Shown here piece by piece: positions 1 to 5,513 of a stretch of DNA of 10,105 nt. Origin of the DNA: Butyricicoccus sp. (GTDB taxonomy: Bacteria; Bacillota; Clostridia; Oscillospirales; Butyricicoccaceae); NCBI GenBank assembly GCA_020025755.1, contig JAHHRO010000056.1:1-10105 (forward strand), written 5' to 3'. Numbering within the stretch: the first letter of the stretch is position 1; each line of letters starts with the position of its first letter. The translations under genes and the position numbers were made by a program. The notes beneath the pieces were generated by a model. That model saw nothing but the letters and a program-made list of their open reading frames with translations. It did not search any database and was not told the DNA's origin.

Positions 1-53
1 CACACCCTTACGGCGGCTGAAAGGTTCATCTGATGGAGAGGGAGTGTTGGATT

Positions 54-89
54 CACAAGGATAAGAACCGCAAGGTTCTATTCCTTGTG
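54..89 (+). other. Long hairpin I of the left repeat, GNRA-type loop
   Basis: CACAAGGA (54-61) pairs with TCCTTGTG (82-89). After a 2x2 internal loop, AGAACC (64-69) pairs with GGTTCT (74-79) around the tetraloop GCAA. The matching hairpin in the right copy (10001-10039, minus strand) has different arm bases but the same overall shape and a GTAA loop, which suggests that the fold is maintained. The GNRA loop occurs only when the left copy is read on the plus strand and the right copy on the minus strand. Confidence 0.75.
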
Positions 90-94
90 TCTCC

Positions 95-110
95 GTCGCG
101 AGACCGCGAC
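95..110 (+). other. GC-rich hairpin II of the left repeat
   Basis: GTCGCG (95-100) and CGCGAC (105-110) form a perfect six-base inverted repeat around AGAC. The right copy has GTCGC/GCGAC at 9982-9995 in the same place relative to the other parts. ACACGTT follows in the left copy and in the right copy (minus strand). Confidence 0.65.
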
Positions 111-379
111 ACGTTTCTCTGCTTTCCAAAGCAAACCTTTTTAGCAGAAAAGAAAATCCTACGGACGTTCCAAACACTGCGCAGTATGTGCGAACATAAA
201 TTTTAACCGCCGGCGCGACACGTTTCTCTGCTTTCCAAAGCAAATCTTTTTAGCAGAAAAGAAAATCCTACGGACGATTCTAAAAACATTCCTCTTTGCT
301 TTGAAGCAAATCTTATTTAGCAGAAAAGAAAACCCTATGGACGTTCCAAAAACATTTCCCCTTTGCTTTCTAAAGCAAA
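105..379 (+). repeat. Three tandem AT-rich modules plus an end hairpin
   Basis: Each module has a short hairpin of the type TTTGCTT/AAGCAAA, then TTTTTAGCAGAAAAGAAAA, then a TCCTACGGACG-like stretch. TAGCAG starts at 142 (A), 251 (B) and 318 (C). B and C are 67 bases apart. A and B are 109 apart because a GCCGGCGCGACACG-containing segment is repeated before B. Module hairpins are GCTTT/AAAGC (121-132 and 230-241) and TTTGCTT/AAGCAAA (295-310). An 8-base hairpin TTTGCTTT/AAAGCAAA (362-379) closes the array. Spacing and divergence do not fit CRISPR. Confidence 0.75.
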
Positions 380-403
380 ATAAGAATATGAGGAATGAAA
401 AAC

Positions 404-443
404 TGCCTTGACAATCTGGATAAAGCGTGATACCATCAAGGCA
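404..443. other. Eight-base inverted repeat; possible second terminator on minus strand
   Basis: TGCCTTGA (404-411) and TCAAGGCA (436-443) are perfect inverted repeats 24 bases apart. Read on the minus strand, the stem is followed by GTTTTTC, so it could be a back-up terminator downstream of the fructokinase-family gene. Read on the plus strand, it brackets a promoter-like sequence. The sequence does not decide between these. Confidence 0.4.
408..436 (+). promoter_or_regulatory. Promoter-like sequence facing the pfkB terminator
   Basis: TTGACA (408-413), a 17-base spacer and TACCAT (431-436) with an upstream TG (428-429) resemble an extended -10 sigma-A promoter. A plus-strand transcript from here would be antisense to the terminator and 3' end of the sugar kinase gene. 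No plus-strand gene follows, so it may be chance. Confidence 0.25.
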
Positions 444-470
444 CTGGGCATTGAGTAATCGAACAGACAC

Positions 471-510
471 AAAAATATCCCCCGATCTCGGTTTTCCGAA
501 ATCGGGGGAT
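471..510 (-). terminator. Intrinsic terminator of the 1-phosphofructokinase-family gene
   Basis: ATCCCCCGAT (477-486) pairs with ATCGGGGGAT (501-510). After one mismatch, TCGG pairs with CCGA around a four-base loop. On the minus strand the stem is followed by ATTTTTG. It starts 16 bases after the stop codon of the gene ending at 526. The plus-strand flank lacks an immediate T run, so it acts on minus-strand transcripts. Confidence 0.88.
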
Positions 511-525
511 CGTTCCTATTTTGGG

Positions 526-1467
526 TCAAACGGTATAGACGAGCAGACTTTCGTATACCTCGTATACTTTCTTGAGAGTAGCCATTTCCGTACCAGCCAG
601 ACGCGCACAGGCACGGCCAGTTGCAACGGTGAACTTTGCCATCTCCAAAAAACTTAGTTTTTTATCCATTGCATTTGCGATCGCGCCAACCATCGCGTCA
701 CCTGTACCAACTGCACCCTCGTCATAGATTTTCGGATTGCAGTTGACATACAGCACTTCCGGTTCATGCTTGGATATGAACAGCGCACCCTCCTGCGACA
801 TGGAGACACAGACCGCCTGCGCGCCCTTTTCGATCAGCTTGCGTGCGCTATGTACCAGTACATCCGGATCGGTCGTCGGTTCGTCGCCAACAGCACGCGC
901 AAGTTCAAGAATGTTTGGCTTTACAAAATCTGGTTCAAACTTGAGTGCTTCTTCCAAAAGTTCGTCCGCCTCGTCTACGATCAGGCGGCAGCCTGCCTTT
1001 TTGATGGTCTTGATGAGTTTTGTGAAATTGGACATGGGGAAGAAGGGCGGCACAGAACCGGAGATCACAAAAATATTGTTCTCATCCAGATACTGCTCAA
1101 CGCGCTCCAGAAAACGCAGGAAATCACTGTCTGCGATCTTGAATCCCGGCTCGTTGATCTCGGTGTGATCGCCTTCCTGATCAATGATTTGCAGGTTGAC
1201 GCGCGTATTTCCGGGTACATCTACGAAATCATGGTGGATATCCATAGAGGTCAGTGCATCTTTCATGGCACGACCGTTGTTGCCTGCGCTGAAGCCAAGT
1301 GCAACGCTCTTGCCGCCCAGTGCCTTGACTGCGCGAGAAACATTGATGCCCTTACCGCCCGGCTCGACTGAGGTGCTGGAGGCACGGTTGAGCTTGCGTA
1401 CTTCCAAGGGCTGCTCGATGCGGAGTGTACGGTCCATTGCAGGGTTCAGTGTGATGGTAATGATCAT
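526..1467 (-). CDS. pfkB: 1-phosphofructokinase-family hexose kinase (PfkB/ribokinase fold)
   Basis: A 313-residue sugar kinase of the ribokinase/PfkB superfamily, nearest by eye to the 1-phosphofructokinase/tagatose-6-phosphate kinase branch. These cytoplasmic enzymes phosphorylate a sugar phosphate with ATP, for example fructose 1-phosphate to fructose 1,6-bisphosphate. The N-terminus TLNPAMDRT (6-14) and GGKGINVSRA (37-46) are typical, and the C-terminal signature GTGDAMVG carries the likely catalytic base Asp257. Length is normal. The ATG has AGGAGG seven bases upstream. It has its own promoter and terminator, so it is a single-gene unit. No fructose PTS gene or DeoR-type regulator lies beside it, so the substrate (fructose-1-P, tagatose-6-P or another) cannot be fixed. 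Family is secure; the fruK-type role is likely. Confidence 0.92.
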   Translation of the reverse strand: MIITITLNPAMDRTLRIEQPLEVRKLNRASSTSVEPGGKGINVSRAVKALGGKSVALGFSAGNNGRAMKDALTSMDIHHDFVDVPGNTRVNLQIIDQEGDHTEINEPGFKIADSDFLRFLERVEQYLDENNIFVISGSVPPFFPMSNFTKLIKTIKKAGCRLIVDEADELLEEALKFEPDFVKPNILELARAVGDEPTTDPDVLVHSARKLIEKGAQAVCVSMSQEGALFISKHEPEVLYVNCNPKIYDEGAVGTGDAMVGAIANAMDKKLSFLEMAKFTVATGRACARLAGTEMATLKKVYEVYESLLVYTV

Positions 1468-1506
1468 GAGGATTCCTCCTGAAAGCCAATACAGTAATAT
1501 ATTATT

Positions 1507-1535
1507 ATTGTACCGAATCCGCAGGGGAATGTAAA
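1507..1535 (-). promoter_or_regulatory. Promoter of the sugar kinase gene
   Basis: On the minus strand TTTACA (1535-1530) and TACAAT (1512-1507) are separated by exactly 17 bases, a good sigma-A match. It lies about 40 bases upstream of the start codon at 1467, with AGGAGG in between, so the kinase is transcribed apart from trmD. Confidence 0.7.
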
Positions 1536-1558
1536 CAGATTTTTGGCAGATTCACAAG

Positions 1559-1595
1559 AAAAGCCGCGGCACGATCAAAGATCGTGTTCCGCGGC
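1559..1595 (-). terminator. Terminator overlapping the 3' end of trmD
   Basis: On the plus strand GCCGCGG (1563-1569) pairs with CCGCGGC (1589-1595) and CACGATC (1570-1576) with GATCGTG (1580-1586), leaving a two-base bulge and a three-base loop. On the minus strand the stem is followed by TTTTCTT. The upstream arm is made of the last codons of trmD (Ala-Ala-Glu-His-Asp) and the stop codon at 1577-1575 lies at the loop. This closes the ylxM-trmD cluster. Confidence 0.82.
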
Positions 1596-2312
1596 GAGTT
1601 CTGCCAGTATTTTTTTGTCCTGCTTGTCTGCCGGTGTAAACTGTGCATACAGATCAGGACGGTCGTGCATGGTGCGTCGGATGGACATTTTCCGCCGCCA
1701 CCGCGCAATATTGGCGTGATGACCGGAGAGCAGGACTTCGGGGACGGTCTGTCCGCGCCATAGGGCAGGGTGGGTATACTGCGGATATTCCAAAAGACCA
1801 TTCCAATGGCTTTCCTCCTGAAATGCGGTCTCATCCGGCAGAACGCCGGGAACCATGCGGCAGACCGCGTCCGCCACTGCCATTGCAGGGATCTCGCCGC
1901 CGGTCAAAACGAAATCACCGATAGAGATCTCCTCATCGACACAGGTGTCAATAAAACGCTGGTCGATGCCTTCATAGTGACCGCAGACAATGATAAAATG
2001 TTCACGCGCCAAAAGTTCGCGCGCCTTTTCCTGATTGAACGGTGCGCCCTGTGCGCTCATCATAACGGTATGCACATGCTTGCCCTGTGTCAGTGCCTCA
2101 TGGCACAGGTAAAGCGGTTCAGGGAGCATGACCATACCGCGTCCGCCGCCGTAGGGGGCGTCGTCCGCCTTGTGGTGTTTATCGAGCGCATAGTCACGAA
2201 TGTTGGTGGCTGTGATCTCAATGTGCCCCTTTGCCTGTGCGCGGCCGATGATGCTCTGCTGCATCACGCCTGTGATGAGGTCGGGGAACAGGGTCATGAT
2301 ATCTATTTTCAT
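1575..2312 (-). CDS. trmD: tRNA (guanine-37-N1)-methyltransferase
   Basis: A 245-residue SPOUT-class methyltransferase that uses S-adenosylmethionine to make m1G37 in tRNAs with G36-G37, preventing +1 frameshifting. MKIDIMTLFPD at the start, YGGGRGM, CGHYEGIDQR and LTGGEIPA (knot/SAM site, Leu136-Ala143) are diagnostic, as is GLLEYPQYTHP. Arg152 matches Escherichia coli Arg154. The position of the catalytic Asp169 appears to be Glu167 by ungapped alignment from the knot motif. The ATG at 2312 is chosen because the protein family starts there and because ATGA overlaps the rimM stop, implying coupled translation. A start eight codons upstream would add an atypical extension. It is the last gene of the cluster; rplS, often next, is absent. 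Confidence 0.96.
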   Translation of the reverse strand: MKIDIMTLFPDLITGVMQQSIIGRAQAKGHIEITATNIRDYALDKHHKADDAPYGGGRGMVMLPEPLYLCHEALTQGKHVHTVMMSAQGAPFNQEKARELLAREHFIIVCGHYEGIDQRFIDTCVDEEISIGDFVLTGGEIPAMAVADAVCRMVPGVLPDETAFQEESHWNGLLEYPQYTHPALWRGQTVPEVLLSGHHANIARWRRKMSIRRTMHDRPDLYAQFTPADKQDKKILAELAAEHDL

Positions 2313-2815
2313 TCGATCAATCCCTCGATGGAACAAATGGTCAGCCGTCCGGCATCCAGATCGACGGAAACCAAGAAAGGCTCACAGGCAGGAATGAGGG
2401 CATCGGCGGCATTTTCGCGCTTTACCACATACATATCATGCGCCGGATTGGTAGTCAGCACTTCTTTGAGCGTGCCGATCACGGTCTCGGTGCGTGTATC
2501 GTAGACCTCCAGACCGATCATATCCTGAATGAATACGAGATCTTCAGGCAGGTCGATGTCACTGCGGTCGAGATACAGGATCTTGTTGCGCATCGCCTCT
2601 GCCGCCTCGCAGGTATCCACACCTTGCAGGTGCATGATGACGCAGCCCTTGTGTACATAGGCTTTTTTTACGGTCACTGGTTCGTTGGGGGACAGATAGA
2701 GGGTATCGAAGTCGGTCAGTACCTCAGGGGTATCACACCAGGACTGCACCTTGATATCGCCGGTCACGCCATGGGTATTGACGATCTTTCCGGCTTCCAG
2801 AAATTGTTTTTTCAT
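2309..2815 (-). CDS. rimM: Ribosome maturation factor RimM
   Basis: A 168-residue 30S assembly factor that helps 16S rRNA 3' (head) domain maturation and binds S19 near the S13 region. The N-terminal beta-barrel half starts FLEAGKIVNTHGVTGDIKV (5-23). The second half is a PRC-barrel, with the family signature ALIPACEPFLVSVD followed by RLTICSIEGLIE at the C-terminus. Length is typical. GGAGG lies six bases before the ATG. Its stop codon overlaps the trmD start by four bases (ATGA). It lies 69 bases after khpA, a gap that holds a perfect hairpin. The rpsP-khpA-rimM-trmD order is standard in Firmicutes. Confidence 0.96.
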   Translation of the reverse strand: MKKQFLEAGKIVNTHGVTGDIKVQSWCDTPEVLTDFDTLYLSPNEPVTVKKAYVHKGCVIMHLQGVDTCEAAEAMRNKILYLDRSDIDLPEDLVFIQDMIGLEVYDTRTETVIGTLKEVLTTNPAHDMYVVKRENAADALIPACEPFLVSVDLDAGRLTICSIEGLIE

Positions 2816-2839
2816 TGTAAACCTCCGAGATATGGAAAA

Positions 2840-2859
2840 GACCTGTCTTTCGACAGGTC
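2840..2859 (-). other. Perfect GNRA hairpin between khpA and rimM
   Basis: On the minus strand GACCTGTC and GACAGGTC form an eight-base stem with a GAAA tetraloop, followed by TTTTCC. It could be a weak terminator or attenuator, or an RNA processing or stabilising stem that sets the rimM-trmD level below khpA. The U run is short, so full termination is unlikely. It ends about 15 bases before the rimM ribosome binding site. A CCCTAGGG palindrome (2859-2866) touches its upstream side. Confidence 0.6.
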
Positions 2860-2884
2860 CCTAGGGCTAGGCCTGCAGAACTGC

Positions 2885-3115
2885 TCAGTCGCAGATATCT
2901 ACAGAAACCTTTTTGTTTTCACGATTGCCTGCCGCTTTCATGAGCGTGCGGATCTCCTTGGCAATACGACCATGACGGCCGATTACGCGTCCCATGTCCT
3001 CCGGTGCAACGTGAAGTGCATAGGTCACTTCATCGCCCTCGATGGATTCTGTGATGGAAATTGCGTCTGGTTCGGAAACCAGATTTGCCACGATATAGGT
3101 TAAAAGTTCTTTCAT
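2885..3115 (-). CDS. khpA: KH-domain RNA-binding protein KhpA (YlqC family)
   Basis: A 76-residue single-KH protein. KhpA partners KhpB/EloR in several Firmicutes and affects RNA binding, cell elongation and division. The KH GxxG loop is GRHG (46-49) in the stretch MGRVIGRHGRIAKEI, preceded by a short beta-rich part. I chose the ATG at 3115 because GAGG lies eight bases upstream and the family begins MKELL. The ATG at 3121 would add Met-Asp but leaves only two bases after GAGG, though AAGGA lies ten bases before it. It sits 19 bases downstream of rpsP, its usual place between rpsP and rimM. Function in this organism is inferred from the family. Confidence 0.93.
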   Translation of the reverse strand: MKELLTYIVANLVSEPDAISITESIEGDEVTYALHVAPEDMGRVIGRHGRIAKEIRTLMKAAGNRENKKVSVDICD

Positions 3116-3134
3116 ATCCATAACCTCATTATCC

Positions 3135-3374
3135 TTAGAGCACGCCTGCCTTCTTCAGAAGACCACGAACGGTATCGGTCGGCTGTGCACCATTCTTGAT
3201 CCAAGCCTGTGCGCGCTCTGCATCGATCTGGATCGCAGCCTCAGAAGTCATCGGGTTGTAAGTACCGATCTCCTCGATGAAACGGCCGTCACGCGGATAG
3301 CGAGAGTCAGCAACAACTACACGGTAGAAAGGAGCCTTCTTAGCACCCATTCTGCGAAGTCTAATCTTTACCAT
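3135..3374 (-). CDS. rpsP: 30S ribosomal protein S16
   Basis: A 79-residue small-subunit protein that binds 16S rRNA early in assembly. MVKIRLRRMG, KAPFYRVVVADSR and FIEEIGTYNP are diagnostic of S16, and the length is normal. The ATG at 3374 is chosen because GGAGG lies eight bases upstream. An in-frame GTG at 3383 overlaps that Shine-Dalgarno sequence and cannot be the main start. The 73-base gap to ffh carries an inverted repeat and a possible promoter, so rpsP may be transcribed both from the ylxM promoter and on its own. Confidence 0.97.
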   Translation of the reverse strand: MVKIRLRRMGAKKAPFYRVVVADSRYPRDGRFIEEIGTYNPMTSEAAIQIDAERAQAWIKNGAQPTDTVRGLLKKAGVL

Positions 3375-3403
3375 CAATTTCACCTCCTTGAAATGTTTCA
3401 GAA

Positions 3404-3431
3404 TTTATATTGTAAAGTTATTTACAACCAA
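3404..3431 (-). promoter_or_regulatory. Possible rpsP promoter over a TTGTAAA/TTTACAA inverted repeat
   Basis: On the minus strand TTGGTT (3431-3426) and TATAAA (3409-3404) are 16 bases apart, a moderate sigma-A match. The spacer is filled by the inverted repeat TTGTAAA/TTTACAA (3410-3427, four-base centre). The same half-sites recur upstream of ylxM (5226-5246). The pair could be an operator or an AT-rich RNA stem. No terminator is visible after ffh, so this would be an internal promoter. Confidence 0.4.
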
Positions 3432-3447
3432 TCAAGCAATGAAAAAT

Positions 3448-4812
3448 TTAGAAAGGGAAGGGGAAGCCGCCGCCAAAGCCGGGAAAGCCACCCTTACGCT
3501 TTTTCTTTGCGCGTTTTTGCAGCCCTGCCAGCTGCTTGGTCATTTTCTGCATGGACTCAAACTGCTTGAGCAGCTTGTTGATCTCCTCGATCTTCAGTCC
3601 GCAGCCTGCGGCGATACGCTTTTTGCGGCTGTAGTTGATGATCGACGGATTTTCACGCTCCTTGGGGGTCATGGAAAGGATGATCGCCTCTGTGTGCGCC
3701 ATTGCTTTTCCATCGAGCTGTGCGCCGGACAATGCCTTGGCATCGATGCCGGGGATCATGCCCAGCATATCCTCCATAGAGCCCATGTTCTTGACCTGCT
3801 GGAGCTGTTCATAGAAATCGGTCAGTGTCAGCTTACCGGCAGACATTTTCTTTGCGACCTCGACTGCCTGTTTCTGGTCAAAGTTCTGCTGTGCCTTTTC
3901 GATCAGCGTCAGCACATCGCCCATGCCAAGGATACGGGAAGCCATACGATCGGGGTGGAATGCTTCGATATTATCCAGCTTTTCGCCGGTGCCGATGTAT
4001 TTGATCGGCTTACCGGTAACGGATTTTACGGATAGGGCAGCACCGCCGCGCGCGTCGCCGTCCATCTTACTCATCAGTACGCCGTCGATGCCGAGCACGT
4101 CGTCAAAGGTCTGTGCAACGTTGACTGCGTCCTGACCGGTCATGGCGTCTACAACCAGCATGATCTCATGCGGCTTGACAGCGGCCTTGATGTTTTTAAG
4201 CTCGTCCATCAGTGCCTCATCGATATGCAGACGACCTGCCGTATCGAGGAAAACCATATCATAGCCGTTTTTCTTTGCGTGCGAGATACCAGCCTTTGCG
4301 ATCTCGACCGGATCGCCCTGCCCTTGGTCGAACACCGGAATATCCAGCTGCTTGCCCACGACCTTGAGCTGTTCGATCGCCGCCGGACGATAAACGTCAC
4401 AGGCAACGAGCAGGGGACGCCGCTGCTGCTGTTTCTTGAACATACCAGCGAGCTTTGCACAGTTGGTCGTTTTACCTGCACCCTGCAAACCAACCATCAT
4501 AATGGTGGTCGGGGGATTGGGAGCGATCGTAATGCGTGCGCCCTGACCGCCCAGAAGACGGATCAGTTCTTCGTTTACGATCTTGATGACCTGCTGTGCA
4601 GGGGACAGGCTTTCCAAAATCTCGGCATCGGTTGCCTGTTCGGTGACCGCCTTGACAAAATCCTTGGTCACCTTGAAGTTTACATCGGCCTCGAGCAGGG
4701 CAAGGCGGATCTCGCGCATTGCCTCCTTGACATCGGCTTCGGTCAGACGCGTCTGTCCGCGCAGCTTCTTAAAGGCGGATGAAATTTTCTCGGTTAAGCC
4801 TTCAAATGCCAT
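3448..4812 (-). CDS. ffh: Signal recognition particle GTPase Ffh (SRP54)
   Basis: A 454-residue protein subunit of the signal recognition particle. It binds signal sequences of nascent membrane and secreted proteins and delivers ribosomes to FtsY at the membrane. The order is N domain (about 1-85), G domain with P-loop GLQGAGKTT (108-116), DTAGR (190-194) and SKMDGDARGG (248-257), then a methionine-bearing M domain. The RNA-binding helix reads SRKKRIAAGCG (395-405), where many homologues have GSG. The C-terminal tail is Lys-rich, then Gly/Phe/Pro-rich. GGAGG lies five bases before the ATG. It follows ylxM by 30 bases. ftsY and the SRP RNA gene are not in the window. Confidence 0.97.
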   Translation of the reverse strand: MAFEGLTEKISSAFKKLRGQTRLTEADVKEAMREIRLALLEADVNFKVTKDFVKAVTEQATDAEILESLSPAQQVIKIVNEELIRLLGGQGARITIAPNPPTTIMMVGLQGAGKTTNCAKLAGMFKKQQQRRPLLVACDVYRPAAIEQLKVVGKQLDIPVFDQGQGDPVEIAKAGISHAKKNGYDMVFLDTAGRLHIDEALMDELKNIKAAVKPHEIMLVVDAMTGQDAVNVAQTFDDVLGIDGVLMSKMDGDARGGAALSVKSVTGKPIKYIGTGEKLDNIEAFHPDRMASRILGMGDVLTLIEKAQQNFDQKQAVEVAKKMSAGKLTLTDFYEQLQQVKNMGSMEDMLGMIPGIDAKALSGAQLDGKAMAHTEAIILSMTPKERENPSIINYSRKKRIAAGCGLKIEEINKLLKQFESMQKMTKQLAGLQKRAKKKRKGGFPGFGGGFPFPF

Positions 4813-4842
4813 AAAAACCTCCGTCTTGTGCTCAGGTGGATA

Positions 4843-5208
4843 TCAACCGGTGATCGCACGGATGTGTTCATTCATCTGCGCAATGATCTTGGAAATCTCA
4901 GCGTTCTGCATATAGTTTGCATTGATACGGGAAAGCAGTTTGACCTCTCCTGCAAGTGCTTCTATATGCTGATCGAGTTTGCCGTAGCGAGAAACCAGAT
5001 GCAGCTTATCTTCGAGCTCGGTGAGGATATGCTCGGCGCGAACGACTGCGTCGCGGACACCCTGACGGGTGATGCCGGCATGCTCTGCGATCTCGGAGAG
5101 GGAAAGATCTTCGTTATAATAAAGATCAAAAAGCTCACGCTGCTTCTCGGTGAGTAATTCGCCATAGAAATCGAACAGGAGACATAACTGAAACGGATCT
5201 GCTCTCAT
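4843..5208 (-). CDS. ylxM: YlxM family SRP-associated helix-turn-helix protein (UPF0122)
   Basis: A 121-residue small helical protein encoded just before ffh, as in most Firmicutes. Streptococcal YlxM is reported to associate with the SRP and modulate GTPase activity of Ffh/FtsY; that role here is by homology. Residues about 36-57 (LSLSEIAEHAGITRQGVRDA) form a helix-turn-helix like sigma-70 region 4, so DNA binding is also conceivable. The C-terminal half is predicted helical. AGGAGG lies six bases before the ATG. It is the first gene of the cluster, and a TGTAAAGTT/AACTTTACA inverted repeat lies in its leader, which invites an autoregulation hypothesis. Confidence 0.93.
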   Translation of the reverse strand: MRADPFQLCLLFDFYGELLTEKQRELFDLYYNEDLSLSEIAEHAGITRQGVRDAVVRAEHILTELEDKLHLVSRYGKLDQHIEALAGEVKLLSRINANYMQNAEISKIIAQMNEHIRAITG

Positions 5209-5225
5209 GGTCTGCCTCCTTCCTG

Positions 5226-5246
5226 TGTAAAGTTTGGAACTTTACA
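5226..5246 (-). promoter_or_regulatory. Nine-base inverted repeat in the ylxM leader
   Basis: TGTAAAGTT (5226-5234) and AACTTTACA (5238-5246) are perfect inverted repeats with a three-base centre. They lie between the predicted -10 and the ribosome binding site, just downstream of the expected transcription start. It could be an operator acting as a roadblock or a leader hairpin close to the Shine-Dalgarno sequence. Half-sites match those at 3410-3427. Confidence 0.6.
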
Positions 5247-5261
5247 ACTGCGACGATAATT

Positions 5262-5290
5262 ATATTACACGAACCCTGCGTTCCTGTCAA
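5262..5290 (-). promoter_or_regulatory. Promoter of the ylxM-ffh-...-trmD cluster
   Basis: On the minus strand a perfect TTGACA (5290-5285), a 17-base spacer and TAATAT (5267-5262). A perfect TATAAT (5264-5259) overlaps it but would leave a 20-base spacer. Transcription would start about 45 bases before the ylxM start codon. Confidence 0.7.
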
Positions 5291-5372
5291 GGGGGAAGTG
5301 AAGAATTTTATAAAAAACTTTTTTGCAGACATGTTCAAAGAAGGCTGCATTATTTAAATAGGGATCTGCGTA

Positions 5373-5401
5373 GTGACTTTAGCTCTTCATAGTGGTATAA
5401 T
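5373..5401 (+). promoter_or_regulatory. Extended -10 promoter of the yfmF-yfmH-lgt-folD operon
   Basis: A perfect TATAAT (5396-5401) is preceded by TGG (5393-5395), giving the extended -10 form TGnTATAAT. A weak -35, GTGACT (5373-5378), lies 17 bases upstream. It diverges from the ylxM promoter and leaves a leader of about 105 bases before the first gene. Confidence 0.72.
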
Positions 5402-5414
5402 GCATCTGTGGAGC

Positions 5415-5477
5415 GGACGCAGGGAAAAACGCGTTTTGCAGTGCGTCCTTGCGCCATGCCGCCCTTGGAGAGGGGCG
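5415..5477 (+). promoter_or_regulatory. Structured leader upstream of yfmF
   Basis: GGACGCA (5415-5421) pairs with TGCGTCC (5442-5448), enclosing the 12-base palindrome AAAACGCGTTTT (5426-5437). A second stem, CGCCCTT/AGGGGCG with loop GGAG, spans 5460-5477. The leader ends in AAGGA seven bases before the ATG at 5514. I recognise no riboswitch class. The stems could be a regulatory leader or incidental. Confidence 0.45.
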
Positions 5478-5513
5478 TGAAACACTACTACTCTAGGATA
5501 TAAGGATTTTTTT

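Larger units (their letters stand above)
1..380 (+). repeat. Composite hairpin-rich intergenic repeat, left copy
   Basis: No gene is supported here. The stretch matches the reverse complement of 9823-10105 almost throughout. In order it holds a head segment (GTTCATCTGATGGA near 24-37, then GGATTCA), a long hairpin (54-89), a GC-rich hairpin (95-110), three AT-rich modules (to 361) and an end hairpin (362-379). The best match is 339-379 against 9823-9864 inverted: 41 and 42 bases that differ by one inserted A. The left end may continue outside the window. Open frames across it look accidental. I do not recognise a named repeat family. It could be a non-autonomous mobile element or a structured RNA. 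Confidence 0.8.

Noticed and set aside
105..379. CRISPR array
   Set aside because: Repeat units are long, diverged and unequal in spacing, with no short identical repeats separated by unique spacers and no cas genes.
159..470. Minus-strand 103-residue open frame across the left repeat
   Set aside because: It runs through tandem repeat modules whose B-C spacing (67 bases) is not a multiple of three, is Arg/Lys/Phe-rich and has no family resemblance. Its likeness to a plus-strand frame at 9914-10102 follows from DNA similarity of the repeats.
335..529. Short minus-strand frame over the terminator region
   Set aside because: It spans the sugar kinase terminator and the inverted repeat at 404-443 and has no recognisable protein features.
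766..1371. Plus-strand frame opposite the sugar kinase gene
   Set aside because: It is a shadow of the minus-strand gene, whose protein motifs are clear.
5259..5290. TTGACA with the perfect TATAAT at 5264-5259 as the ylxM promoter
   Set aside because: The spacer would be 20 bases. The overlapping TAATAT at 17 bases is a better geometry.
5310..5345. Extra minus-strand promoter (TTGAAC and TTTATA-like boxes) farther upstream of ylxM
   Set aside because: Weak boxes with spacing of 19-20 bases in an A/T-rich run; a better promoter lies at 5262-5290.
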